Of a stretch of DNA of 41,446 nt, positions 22,936 through 31,042 are shown piece after piece. The DNA lies in contig CALEAW010000067.1 in assembly GCA_937943605.1 (NCBI GenBank), positions 1 to 41,446 on the forward strand, written 5' to 3'. The notes beneath the pieces are model-generated. The model had not been told where the DNA came from, made no database searches, and was given only the letters and a program-made list of their open reading frames with translations. The position numbers and the translations under genes were made by a program. The stretch's first letter is position 1. Each line of letters opens with the position of its first letter. The DNA is from an uncultured Sutterella sp. Lineage in GTDB: Bacteria; Pseudomonadota; Gammaproteobacteria; Burkholderiales; Burkholderiaceae_F.

Positions 22936-25257
22936 AATAGACCTCCTTTCAATAATGGATTCACCAACGGACGACAATTCAATCTTCGCTGGCTCAAAGA
23001 AGCGTAACCGAAGTGCGTTCGAGACAACACTGACGGAACTCATGCTCATGGCGGCTGCTGCAATCATCGGATTGAGCAACCATCCAAAGAACGGATAAAA
23101 GACGCCTGCGGCAATCGGTATACCCACAACGTTATACGCAAACGCCCAAAATAGATTTTGCTTGATGTTACGCATCACTGCACGTGATAAATCATACGCG
23201 CAAAGAACGCCATCGGGTGAACTACGCATCAAAACCACATCCGCACTCGCACGTGCGACATCCGTACCACCGCCCATGGCCAATCCCACGTCGGCTTGTG
23301 CGAGCGCTGGCGCATCATTCACCCCATCACCCACCATCGCGCAAGGGCCCTCGGCCTGTAGGCGCTGAACGTGCTTAGCTTTTTCATCAGGCTTCACCCC
23401 AGCAATCACGTCGCTCTCATGAATGCCCAATTGTCGTGCTACGGCTAAGGCCGTCTGCGGATGATCTCCCGTCAAAAGAACGACACGAAGGTTTCGGTCT
23501 TGGAGTGCCTTGACCGTACCCAAAGACTCAGGACGCACGGCATCAGCCACAGCAATCACCCCCATGACTTGCCCAGCCGAAGCCACAAAAAGCGCCGTGG
23601 CTCCCTCTTTAGCTTCGGACTCAGCCACGGCCAACAAGGTCTCAGGAATCATGAGGCCTAGAGTCTCCATAAGTCGTGCGTTGCCCGCAGCGCACGATGA
23701 CCCAGCCATCGTGGCCGTAAGCCCGCCACCCGCAATCTGCTGAAAGTCTTCAACGGGCTGCGTCGGTAATCCATGCTTTTGTGCCTCTTTAATAATGGCT
23801 TGTGCCAAAGGATGTTCAGAGGGCTTCTCAAGCGAAGCTGCAATCAGCATGACGACTGTTTCGAGCCCTGGCGTCACAGACACCACCTTCTTGACGACCG
23901 GACTCCCTTGCGTCAAGGTACCAGTTTTATCGAATACGATGGTTTTGAGTCCAGCAAAGCGCTCAAGGGCTTCGGCATTTTTGAATAGCTCCCCAGCCTT
24001 CGCACCACGGCCCATACCTACCATGATTGCCGTCGGCGTAGCGAGCCCCAAGGCACACGGGCAAGAAATCACCAAAACAGAGACAGCCGCACTCAAGGCA
24101 AATTCAAAGTCACCGCCAACCCAATACCACACACACCCGGTAACCAACGCGATCGTCATGACGACCGGCACAAAAATACCGCTCACCTTATCAGCCAATC
24201 GAGCCACAGGCGCTTTGGAAGCAGTGGCTTCATCGACCAAGCGAATAATCTGTGCGAGCACTGTATCGTCACCCACGCGCGTTGCACGCATCTCAATGGC
24301 ACCAGCGACCAGCAAAGTAGCGCCCGTGAGCGTATCGCCAACACCCTTATTAACTGGGAGACTTTCACCCGTAATGGCAGACTCATTCAAAAGTCCCGTG
24401 CCTTCGAGCACCACACCGTCAACAGGCACCGTATCACCCGTCTTCACAATGACCGTTTCACCCGACCGGACGTCGGCCGTTGGTACGCGGCACTCCCGCC
24501 CGTCACGCTTTACCAAAGCAGTGGTTGGTGCCAAAGCCATTAAAGCCGTCACGGCCTCGGTGGTCTTTTGTTTAGCACGACCTTCAAAGAACTTACCTAA
24601 CGAAATCAATGTGACGATCGTCGCAGCCCCTTCAAAATAAAGACTGTGCGCAAAATGCGCAAGACTCGCTGTATCGCCAACACTTTGCGCTCCTAACAAT
24701 CGGTAGATCACATAGATCCCAAAAAGAAACGCCGTCCCCGCCCCCACTGCAATCAAGCTATCCATATTGGGCGCCCGTAACCACAACGCACGAAGCCCAC
24801 CAATAAAGTATTTACGGTTAATTAACAAAATCGGCAATGTCAGCAAAAACTGCGTAAAAGCCATTGTCGGTGCTTGAGACACCCCGTCAAAGATCGCCGG
24901 GATTGGCAAGCCCATCATGCCGCCCATCGAGAGCCACATTAGCGGAATCAAAAGCGCAAAAGACGCAATCAAACGCCCTTTTGTTTGCACCAACCCCGTG
25001 TCGTCAGGCGCCTGCCCCACTGAAGTCGTCGTTTTTTGCTGTTCACCCTTGAGACTCGCACCGTAGCCAGCATCACTCACCGCACGTTTGATTATGTCCA
25101 CGCTCATGACACTTTCGTCAAACGTGGCTTTCAAAGTATTTTTAAGAAGGTTGACTTCGGCGACCTTAACGCCTTCAAGGCAGCTGACCGCTTTTTCTAC
25201 GCGACTCGAACAAGCCGCGCAACTCATCCCGGTCACGTCAAATTGCTTGGTTTGCAT
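22720..25257 (-). CDS. copA: Copper P1B-type ATPase with C-terminal CopZ-like domain
   Basis: An 845-residue inner-membrane pump exporting Cu(I). An N-terminal metal domain GMSCAAC (C13, C16) is followed by eight predicted helices, SAITGESLP, the copper transport motif SCPCALGLATP (C399, C401), phosphorylation site DKTGTLTQG (D443), SEHPLAQA, GDGVNDAPALAQ and the terminal AMSMSSVSVVSNALRLR. The last 71 residues (775-845) form a second metal domain with GMHCGHC (C786, C789), fused through a short linker. A consensus ribosome site and ATG lie at the junction, so a separate chaperone may also be made. The gene is divergent from an HxlR-family regulator. Confidence 0.93.
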   Translation of the reverse strand: MQTKQFDVTGMSCAACSSRVEKAVSCLEGVKVAEVNLLKNTLKATFDESVMSVDIIKRAVSDAGYGASLKGEQQKTTTSVGQAPDDTGLVQTKGRLIASFALLIPLMWLSMGGMMGLPIPAIFDGVSQAPTMAFTQFLLTLPILLINRKYFIGGLRALWLRAPNMDSLIAVGAGTAFLFGIYVIYRLLGAQSVGDTASLAHFAHSLYFEGAATIVTLISLGKFFEGRAKQKTTEAVTALMALAPTTALVKRDGRECRVPTADVRSGETVIVKTGDTVPVDGVVLEGTGLLNESAITGESLPVNKGVGDTLTGATLLVAGAIEMRATRVGDDTVLAQIIRLVDEATASKAPVARLADKVSGIFVPVVMTIALVTGCVWYWVGGDFEFALSAAVSVLVISCPCALGLATPTAIMVGMGRGAKAGELFKNAEALERFAGLKTIVFDKTGTLTQGSPVVKKVVSVTPGLETVVMLIAASLEKPSEHPLAQAIIKEAQKHGLPTQPVEDFQQIAGGGLTATMAGSSCAAGNARLMETLGLMIPETLLAVAESEAKEGATALFVASAGQVMGVIAVADAVRPESLGTVKALQDRNLRVVLLTGDHPQTALAVARQLGIHESDVIAGVKPDEKAKHVQRLQAEGPCAMVGDGVNDAPALAQADVGLAMGGGTDVARASADVVLMRSSPDGVLCAYDLSRAVMRNIKQNLFWAFAYNVVGIPIAAGVFYPFFGWLLNPMIAAAAMSMSSVSVVSNALRLRFFEPAKIELSSVGESIIERRSIMDKVIHIEGMHCGHCTSAVEKALKALPGVEAVEMSLEKNQARVKVAESVSDLMLSAVVTGAGFKVTGIETE

Positions 25258-25302
25258 AGCTCGATAAATGAGAACGATTGTCGTCCGAAGAGTGTATGCT
25301 TA

Positions 25303-25343
25303 TAGCGCTACTTTCGCAAGAATGCACTATTTTGATAGATAGT
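25303..25343. promoter_or_regulatory. Palindromes in the copA-hxlR intergenic region
   Basis: TAGCGCTA (25303-25310) is an 8-bp palindrome, and ACTAT (25326-25330) with ATAGT (25339-25343) forms an inverted pair 8 bp apart. Either could be the HxlR operator. On the minus strand TATAAG beside the first palindrome is a possible copA -10. Confidence 0.35.
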
Positions 25344-25368
25344 TCCCAAAAAGATACCAAGGACAACG

Positions 25369-25776
25369 ATGACTGACGGATATCACGGCACACGCTGCCC
25401 TGTCGCACTCACCTTAGGGCTGATTGGCGGCAAGCACAAATCACTCATTCTCTGGAACCTGCTTGAAGGCACGATGCGCTACTCGGACCTACGTCGTGCG
25501 ATTCCTGAAGCAACGCCCAAGATGCTCACTCAACAATTGCGAGAACTTGAACGAGACGGCCTTGTTGATCGTACGGTTTACGCTGTTGTACCGCCTAAAG
25601 TTGAATATCGTTTAACGCCGATGGGGCGAAGCATTGAACCCATTCTAACGGCGATGTATCGGTGGGGCTCTCTCTATTTAGAAAAGCAACACCAGCAAAA
25701 GCCGTGTTGCTCGATGAAGCCGCCTAAAGACGAACCGCAGCAACAAAAGAGAAAACCGAAACTCCCGGGTTCCTAG
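25369..25776 (+). CDS. HxlR-family transcriptional regulator
   Basis: A 135-residue winged-helix protein with the HxlR pattern: CPVALTLGLIGGKHKSLILW (C10), RYSDLRRAIPEATPKMLTQQLRELERDGLVDR recognition region and the VEYRLTPMGRSIEPIL wing. Family members often sense redox or electrophile stress through the N-terminal cysteine. Here there is also a C-terminal CC pair (115-116) in a Lys/Gln-rich tail. It is divergent from copA, so copper- or thiol-dependent control of copA is a reasonable guess. AGGA precedes the ATG by about 6 nt. Confidence 0.85.
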   Translation: MTDGYHGTRCPVALTLGLIGGKHKSLILWNLLEGTMRYSDLRRAIPEATPKMLTQQLRELERDGLVDRTVYAVVPPKVEYRLTPMGRSIEPILTAMYRWGSLYLEKQHQQKPCCSMKPPKDEPQQQKRKPKLPGS

Positions 25777-25833
25777 CTGCACATCAGTATAAGATAGATC
25801 AAATAACGGTGAAATAAAATCAAGCATCCCTTG

Positions 25834-25880
25834 AAACTCTTGCGTTTAGACACGGTTTTAAACGCGAGAGTTTTTATTTC
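25834..25880 (+). terminator. Strong terminator after the HxlR gene
   Basis: A 15-bp stem with one G-U pair (25834-25848 with 25859-25873) followed by T5. The flanking GAAATAAAA and TTTTATTTC also pair. Confidence 0.8.
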
Positions 25881-25919
25881 ACGCCAAACTAGATGCATAT
25901 ATAGGAGTGAGTATCTGTC

Positions 25920-26137
25920 ATGGCAAAAATCACGGATTCTCAAGGGAGTCAATGAGGCTTGATGGCGTCAAAAGACGCCATGGGTCGAGTTTATGTACGC
26001 GCTTATCAAAATAAGTGGGATGCCCAAAAGGGTCGTAACTACGTTGCGGCTAAAGCACAGGTAGGAAGACTGCTCGACGATGGTAGTATTCGTCTCTCGC
26101 AGAATTTTCTTCCCTTCTTTAGCCCGTTTTCTCATTA
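25920..26137 (+). pseudogene. N-terminal fragment of an IS1634/IS4-type transposase
   Basis: The frame begins MAKITDSQGSQ, hits an in-frame TGA (25953-25955) and continues GLMASKDAMGRVYVRAYQNK ... VGRLLDDGSIRLSQNFL before running into unrelated sequence and a TAA at 26135. The opening and the LDDGSIRLSQNF segment resemble the start of IS1634-like transposases. AGGAG lies before the ATG. Only about 70 of some 500+ residues remain, so it is non-functional. Family assignment is from memory of motifs. Confidence 0.6.
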
Positions 26138-26175
26138 AAAATCTCCCGTATCGAACTCTGCGACAAGGAGATTTT
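26138..26175. repeat. 9-bp inverted repeat next to the transposase fragment
   Basis: AAAATCTCC (26138-26146) and GGAGATTTT (26167-26175) flank 20 bp. It lies exactly where the transposase similarity stops, so it may mark an element end or be a terminator. Confidence 0.4.
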
Positions 26176-26280
26176 CTACTTTTCAGTTTAGACAATAACG
26201 GCTTAGAAATAACTAAACTGCAGCAAAGGGTAATTTAACAGGTCGGCAACGCCGCATATTAATGACTGATTCCAACGTCA

Positions 26281-26595
26281 TCATCGGTTTGATTCCAAAG
26301 TGCCCATTACCTGTTCAGCTTCGGCCACCATATCTAACAACACAGGAGATTCATGTTCTGGGGCTTGATTAATAAACAATCCCGTCTTGAGATACATTAG
26401 CTCCTTGTTTCGTGCACCTCGAATCGGTGAAACAGTGGGGACTAACAACAACTCTCTTAAAAATTCAAAGGAAATATGTTCTCCAGCATCCGTTAGACGT
26501 TTGTACATCAACCGTTCGATTGTCAGTGCCAAGATGCAGACCACAAAATGGTCACGAATGTGTTCTTCCTTTCTAACAAAATGCGTGCTGAAGTG
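26281..26595 (-). pseudogene. C-terminal fragment of an IS1634/IS4-type transposase
   Basis: On the minus strand, frame 26595 to 26281 reads VRKEEHIRDHFVVCILALTI and ends LDMVAEAEQVMGTLESNR. RKEEHIRDHFVVCILAL is characteristic of the last helix-rich part of IS1634-like transposases. A stop (26596-26598) immediately precedes it and no transposase sequence is seen further upstream, so only the C terminus survives. It is opposite in orientation to the N-terminal fragment at 25920. Confidence 0.6.
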
Positions 26596-26605
26596 CTAAG
26601 CATCG

Positions 26606-26900
26606 GTCTAAAACCAATAGACGAAATAAATCGCCCATCTATGAGATGTTTTCTGAAAAAAAGGCACCCTAGATGAGCGCTCAACCTTCCTCTTCACACC
26701 TTCCTCAAGCATCAAACAATCAAGCGTTTTGTAGGCAATAAAAAGCATTCGTACTCTTTGAGCTTCAATGTACCACGACGTCTTCGACCGATATTGACTA
26801 CCTCAAGAAGTTCCCATTGAGGGCCTCACGCATTCCAAATGCCGACGCGCAGCGACCCTTTAGTTCTATTCCTTGAGCGCCTTAGCCGTTTTTCGCTCAC
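26606..26900. other. Non-coding stretch upstream of the kdp promoter
   Basis: No gene recognised on either strand. It probably holds further decayed mobile-element sequence. Confidence 0.4.
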
Positions 26901-26903
26901 CGC

Positions 26904-26945
26904 TTTTTATACAACTTTTATATACGGCGCCCAAGCAAATATAGA
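26904..26945 (+). promoter_or_regulatory. KdpE-type operator and kdp promoter
   Basis: TTTTTATAC (26904-26912) and TTTTATATAC (26916-26925) contain TTTTATA repeats 11 bp apart, followed by GGCGCCC. This closely resembles the T-rich, GC-tailed KdpE site known at the Escherichia coli kdp promoter. TATAGA (26940-26945) is a suitable -10. The leader would then run about 100 nt to the first small ORF. Confidence 0.65.
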
Positions 26946-27029
26946 CGGCTGCAATACGAACCTCGATAGCATTTTTTTCGTGGAGATGAAAGCCTTTCGA
27001 TCTACAGAGCGGCCAAACCCTCCCAACCC

Positions 27030-27044
27030 CTCCACTTCTTGGAG
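27030..27044 (+). other. Short hairpin covering the ribosome site of the 34-residue ORF
   Basis: CTCCA (27030-27034) and TGGAG (27040-27044) can pair, hiding the GGAG that precedes the ATG at 27052. With only five base pairs it could be chance. Confidence 0.3.
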
Positions 27045-27051
27045 TTTTCTC

Positions 27052-27156
27052 ATGACACACGATCTATTGATGCTTGTGCTCGCGATTGCGCTTGCACTCA
27101 TACCGTACGTCTTCATTCATCTGCTCACAAATTTCTTTGAAGAACACCCACATTAA
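27052..27156 (+). CDS. Small membrane protein preceding kdpF
   Basis: A 34-residue ORF, MTHDLLMLVLAIALALIPY..., with one membrane helix and an acidic/His tail (FFEEHPH). GGAG lies 7 nt before the ATG. Its stop is 3 nt before the kdpF start, so kdpF, which lacks a clear ribosome site, is probably translationally coupled to it. Position at the head of the operon suggests a role with the Kdp complex or in translation of kdpF. It is not the usual KdpF, and no homologue is recalled. Confidence 0.6.
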   Translation: MTHDLLMLVLAIALALIPYVFIHLLTNFFEEHPH

Positions 27157-27159
27157 CTT

Positions 27160-27240
27160 ATGTCCGCGATTGATTGTCTTTTTATCGGCGCAAGCCTCCT
27201 TCTGGTGGTTTGGCTCATTGCCGAACTATTTAGAGCCTAA
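27160..27240 (+). CDS. kdpF: Potassium-transporting ATPase small subunit KdpF
   Basis: A 26-residue single-helix peptide, MSAIDCLFIGASLLLVVWL..., ending LFRA, directly upstream of kdpA. KdpF is a lipid-like stabilising subunit of the KdpFABC complex. Size, hydrophobicity and position (6 nt before kdpA) fit. It has no obvious Shine-Dalgarno. Confidence 0.75.
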   Translation: MSAIDCLFIGASLLLVVWLIAELFRA

Positions 27241-27246
27241 TCCATC

Positions 27247-28923
27247 ATGATGTCCAATACCTTTTATGCATTTGCTGCTTTTGCCGTGGCTCTCTTAGTG
27301 ATCACGAAGCCTATCGGTCTTTGGCTTACGCCTTTGGCCGAAGGCCATGCACCTCGTGCTATGGAAAAAGCTGACCGAGCAATTTTGAGTCTTTTTGCGC
27401 GAGGCCCGCATGAACAATGCTGGCAAAGCTATGCCGCTTCCCTTCTCGCTTTTAACGCGTTCGGTCTTTTCTTTCTTTATCTATTACAACGCATTCAAGG
27501 CTACCTCCCGCTCAACCCCCAGGGGTTTAGCGGCGTTGCGCCTGATCAGGCCTTGAATACCGCCGTGAGCTTTGTGACCAATACCAACTGGCAAAGCTAC
27601 GGTGGTGAAACAACTATGAGTTATCTCACTCAAATGTTGGGCATGGGCGTTCAAAACTTTCTCTCCGCCGCTACGGGGATTGCCGTTGCGTTTGTATTGA
27701 TGCGAGGCTTTGCGCGTCAACAATCGAATACTGTTGGGAGCTTTAGTCGAGACGTCATTCGAATTACGCTGTGGGTACTTTTGCCAATGAGCCTCATTTA
27801 TGCGCTCTTTCTAGTTAGCCAAGGCGTTATTCAAAATTTTGCTAACTATGTTTCTTTGACAACCCTTGCGGGTGATAACCAGACGGTTGCCATGGGCCCC
27901 GTCGCCAGCCAAGAAGCGATCAAGCTTTTAGGCACTAATGGTGGTGGATTCTTTAATGTGAATTCTGCTCACCCCTTTGAAAACCCAACGCCTTTGTCTA
28001 ACTTCTCTGAAGCTTTGGCCATTTTTGCTATTCCCGCGGGCCTCACCTACACCTTTGGCCGTATGGTCAAGTCGCAACGTGAAGGTTGGGCATTGTGGCA
28101 GGTGATGGGCGTTTTATTCTTGATGGCTTTCACAACTTTTGCTTTTGCTGAACATGTTGGCAATCCCCTTCTTCAAGCCTTGGGCGCCGAAGGGCTCAGC
28201 ATGGAAGGTAAAGAAACACGCTTTGACTTAGGTGGCATTTCACTTTTTTCAACCGTGACGACCGCTGCCTCTTGCGGTGCTGTCAACACGATGCACGATA
28301 GTCTTATGCCTATCTCTGGCATGGTCACGATGATCCTTATGCAGTTAGGTGAGGTCGTTTTTGGCGGTGTCGGTGCTGGTTTTTACGGCATGATCGTTAT
28401 GGCCATTATTGCGGTCTTTATCGCCGGTTTGATGGTGGGTCGTACACCTGAATATTTGGGCAAAAAAATTACACCCAAAGAAATGAAATTAGCTGCCCTT
28501 ACGATGCTTGCCGTCCCGTTCATTGTGCTCGTCGGCGTCGGGGTCACACTCGTTTGGCCTGGTGCATTAGATAGTCTCAACAATCCAGGCGCCCATGGCT
28601 TATCCGAAATCCTCTATGCCTGGACATCCGCAGCCAACAATAACGGCTCCGCATTTGCCGGTCTTAACGCCAATACGCCGTTCTTTAATATCGGGCTGGC
28701 ACTTGCCATGTGGTTTGGTCGATTTGTGGTGATTGTACTCACCCTTGCCCTCGCAGGTACCCTCGCCAAGGGGCGACATGTACCAGCTAGCAACGGGACA
28801 CTCCCAACCACGGGCGCTCTTTTTGTCGGTCTTTTGATCGGCGTCGTGCTCTTAGTCGGTGCCTTGACATACCTTCCAGTGCTTGCTCTCGGGCCTATCG
28901 CTGAAATGTTGAGCTTTATTTAA
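27247..28923 (+). CDS. kdpA: Potassium-transporting ATPase subunit KdpA
   Basis: KdpA is the K+ channel-like subunit of the high-affinity KdpFABC pump. The 558-residue protein has about ten helices and four selectivity-filter-like P-loops, including NTNWQSYGGE, GTNGGGFFNVNSAHPFENPTP and the TTAASCGAVNT region. Length matches the family (about 557). It starts at ATG 27247 or 27250 (MMSN). The codon choice is more AT-rich than in the ccm and fhs genes. Confidence 0.95.
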   Translation: MMSNTFYAFAAFAVALLVITKPIGLWLTPLAEGHAPRAMEKADRAILSLFARGPHEQCWQSYAASLLAFNAFGLFFLYLLQRIQGYLPLNPQGFSGVAPDQALNTAVSFVTNTNWQSYGGETTMSYLTQMLGMGVQNFLSAATGIAVAFVLMRGFARQQSNTVGSFSRDVIRITLWVLLPMSLIYALFLVSQGVIQNFANYVSLTTLAGDNQTVAMGPVASQEAIKLLGTNGGGFFNVNSAHPFENPTPLSNFSEALAIFAIPAGLTYTFGRMVKSQREGWALWQVMGVLFLMAFTTFAFAEHVGNPLLQALGAEGLSMEGKETRFDLGGISLFSTVTTAASCGAVNTMHDSLMPISGMVTMILMQLGEVVFGGVGAGFYGMIVMAIIAVFIAGLMVGRTPEYLGKKITPKEMKLAALTMLAVPFIVLVGVGVTLVWPGALDSLNNPGAHGLSEILYAWTSAANNNGSAFAGLNANTPFFNIGLALAMWFGRFVVIVLTLALAGTLAKGRHVPASNGTLPTTGALFVGLLIGVVLLVGALTYLPVLALGPIAEMLSFI

Positions 28924-28947
28924 AACCCATTATCGAAACAATTGACC

Positions 28948-31029
28948 ATGTCTAAAAAGAAAACTGCACCACTTTGGGACGGTGCTTTAATTCGAGAAGC
29001 GCTTCTCCAAAGTTTTAAAAAGCTTTCGCCGACAGCGCAAACCAAAAACCCGGTCATGTTTATCGTGTACTTGGGAAGTCTCTTTACTACGGCACTTTTC
29101 TGTCGTGCATGTATTACTAGCGACGCTAATCAAACCTCAATGGCTTTCTTGGGTTGGCTCACGCTTTGGCTTTGGTTTACGGTTCTTTTTGCAAATTTCG
29201 CAGAAAGTCTTGCTGAAGGTCGTGCCAAAGCACAAGCAAGCGCCTTACGTAGCCTCAAGACCGCAACACCTGCCAGAAAGCTGTCATCAACCAACACAGA
29301 CATCTGGAATGAAAATGCCAAAGGGACCATTTGCGACTCGACGGATCTTCGTAAAGGTGACATCGTTCTCGTCAAAGCAGGGGAAGTTATTCCTTGTGAC
29401 GGTGAAGTCCTACGAGGCATCGCTAGCGTCAACGAATCCGCAATCACTGGTGAATCCGCACCAGTCGTCCGCGAGTCCGGCGGTGACTTCAGCTCGGTAA
29501 CAGGTGGGACGACTGTCCTGTCGGACTGGATTATCGTCCGTACTGAAAGCGATCCTGGCGACAGTTTTATCGATCGCATGATCTCAATGGTTGAAGGTGC
29601 TGCTCGTAAACGTACGCCTAATGAAACTGCACTGACCATTTTGTTATTAGCACTTTCAGTCCTTTTCTTAATCGTTGTTGCCGTCATGCTTCCCGTATCA
29701 GCCTATAGCGTCACAGCTAATGAAGCTGGTGAAATCGTTACACCTGCCATGCTGACTGCGCTCTTGGTTTGCTTAATTCCGACAACCATCGGTGGGCTCC
29801 TTTCAGCCATCGGTGTTGCAGGAATGAGCCGACTTTTAGGTGCCAACGTGATTGCACGTTCTGGCCGTGCAGTCGAAGCTGCTGGCGACGTCGATGTTCT
29901 TCTCTTAGATAAAACAGGGACGATCACATTCGGTAACCGTCGCGCAAGTGCCTTTTACCCAGCGCCTGCCGTCTCGATTCAAGAATTGCACGAAGCTGCT
30001 CTGCTTTCAAGTTTGGCTGACGAAACGCCTGAAGGGAAATCGATCATCGAATTGATTGCCAAAGAAGACCCTGCGATTTCTAAGCTTCAGCCCCCAACTG
30101 ACGCAACCTTTATTCCATTTACGGCACAAAGCCGCATGTCTGGAGTAAACCTTGGTCATCGCCAGATTCGCAAGGGAGCTATTGACGCCATTATTCGTTG
30201 GGCTGATGACACTGGTCACACTGTTCCGACTCAAGTGAGGCGTCAGGCTGATCAGGTCTCAAGTCATGGTGCAACTGCACTGCTTGTCGCAGAAAACGGT
30301 CGTCCTCTAGGGGTCATTGAACTCAAGGACATTGTTAAGCCTGGTATTGCCGAACGTTTTGCTGAATTACGTGAAATGGGCATCAAGACTGTCATGGTCA
30401 CCGGAGACAATCCACTCACCGCCGCAGCCATTGCTGTTGAAGCTGGCGTTGATGACTTTTTAGCTGAAGCCACCCCTGAAAGTAAACTGCGCGTCATTCG
30501 CGAGCACCAGGCAAACGGCCATCTGGTTGCAATGACCGGCGACGGCACGAATGACGCACCAGCTTTAGCCCAAGCCGACGTAGCTGTCGCTATGAATAGC
30601 GGTACACAGGCGGCAAAAGATGCAGCCAACATGGTTGACCTTGATTCGAGTCCCACAAAGTTGATCGATATCGTTCGCATTGGCAAACAAATGCTCATGA
30701 CTCGTGGCTCTCTCACGACATTCTCGTTAGCTAATGACATTGCCAAATACTTTGCCATTATTCCGGCTGCATTCTCGTCGACCTACCCTGGCCTCGAAGT
30801 GCTAAATGTCATGGGCCTTCAAACGCCGACCTCAGCCATGTTAAGTGCCGTGATCTTTAACGCACTTATCATCGTTGCCTTGATACCGATCGCCTTGAAA
30901 GGTGTGCCCTATAAGGCCTGGTCTGCTGCGCGTCTATTGAAGCGCAACCTTTTGGTCTACGGTTTAGGTGGCGTGATCGTTCCCTTTGTTGGCATTAAGA
31001 TCATCGACCTTCTTATCAATCTTTTCTAA
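28948..31029 (+). CDS. kdpB: Potassium-transporting ATPase subunit KdpB
   Basis: KdpB is the P-type ATPase catalytic subunit that powers K+ uptake through KdpA. From ATG 28948 it is 693 residues; an in-frame TTG six bases upstream is less likely. Visible motifs are SAITGESAPV, phosphorylation site DKTGTITFGNR (D321), GDNPLTAAAIA, and GDGTNDAPALAQADV. Membrane segments flank the cytoplasmic domains as in the family. It is 24 nt after kdpA. Confidence 0.95.
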   Translation: MSKKKTAPLWDGALIREALLQSFKKLSPTAQTKNPVMFIVYLGSLFTTALFCRACITSDANQTSMAFLGWLTLWLWFTVLFANFAESLAEGRAKAQASALRSLKTATPARKLSSTNTDIWNENAKGTICDSTDLRKGDIVLVKAGEVIPCDGEVLRGIASVNESAITGESAPVVRESGGDFSSVTGGTTVLSDWIIVRTESDPGDSFIDRMISMVEGAARKRTPNETALTILLLALSVLFLIVVAVMLPVSAYSVTANEAGEIVTPAMLTALLVCLIPTTIGGLLSAIGVAGMSRLLGANVIARSGRAVEAAGDVDVLLLDKTGTITFGNRRASAFYPAPAVSIQELHEAALLSSLADETPEGKSIIELIAKEDPAISKLQPPTDATFIPFTAQSRMSGVNLGHRQIRKGAIDAIIRWADDTGHTVPTQVRRQADQVSSHGATALLVAENGRPLGVIELKDIVKPGIAERFAELREMGIKTVMVTGDNPLTAAAIAVEAGVDDFLAEATPESKLRVIREHQANGHLVAMTGDGTNDAPALAQADVAVAMNSGTQAAKDAANMVDLDSSPTKLIDIVRIGKQMLMTRGSLTTFSLANDIAKYFAIIPAAFSSTYPGLEVLNVMGLQTPTSAMLSAVIFNALIIVALIPIALKGVPYKAWSAARLLKRNLLVYGLGGVIVPFVGIKIIDLLINLF

Positions 31030-31042
31030 CGGAGTGATTCAC

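Noticed and set aside
23795..24640. Plus-strand open frame of 281 codons opposite copA
   Set aside because: Ser/Thr/Pro-rich shadow of a well-supported ATPase gene.
26700..26830. Faint resemblance to an IS200 TnpA start on the plus strand
   Set aside because: Too short and degenerate to support by eye; a protein search of this stretch would decide.
26839..27051. Longer N-terminal reading of the ORF before kdpF
   Set aside because: It would span the KdpE operator and promoter; the ATG at 27052 has the ribosome site.
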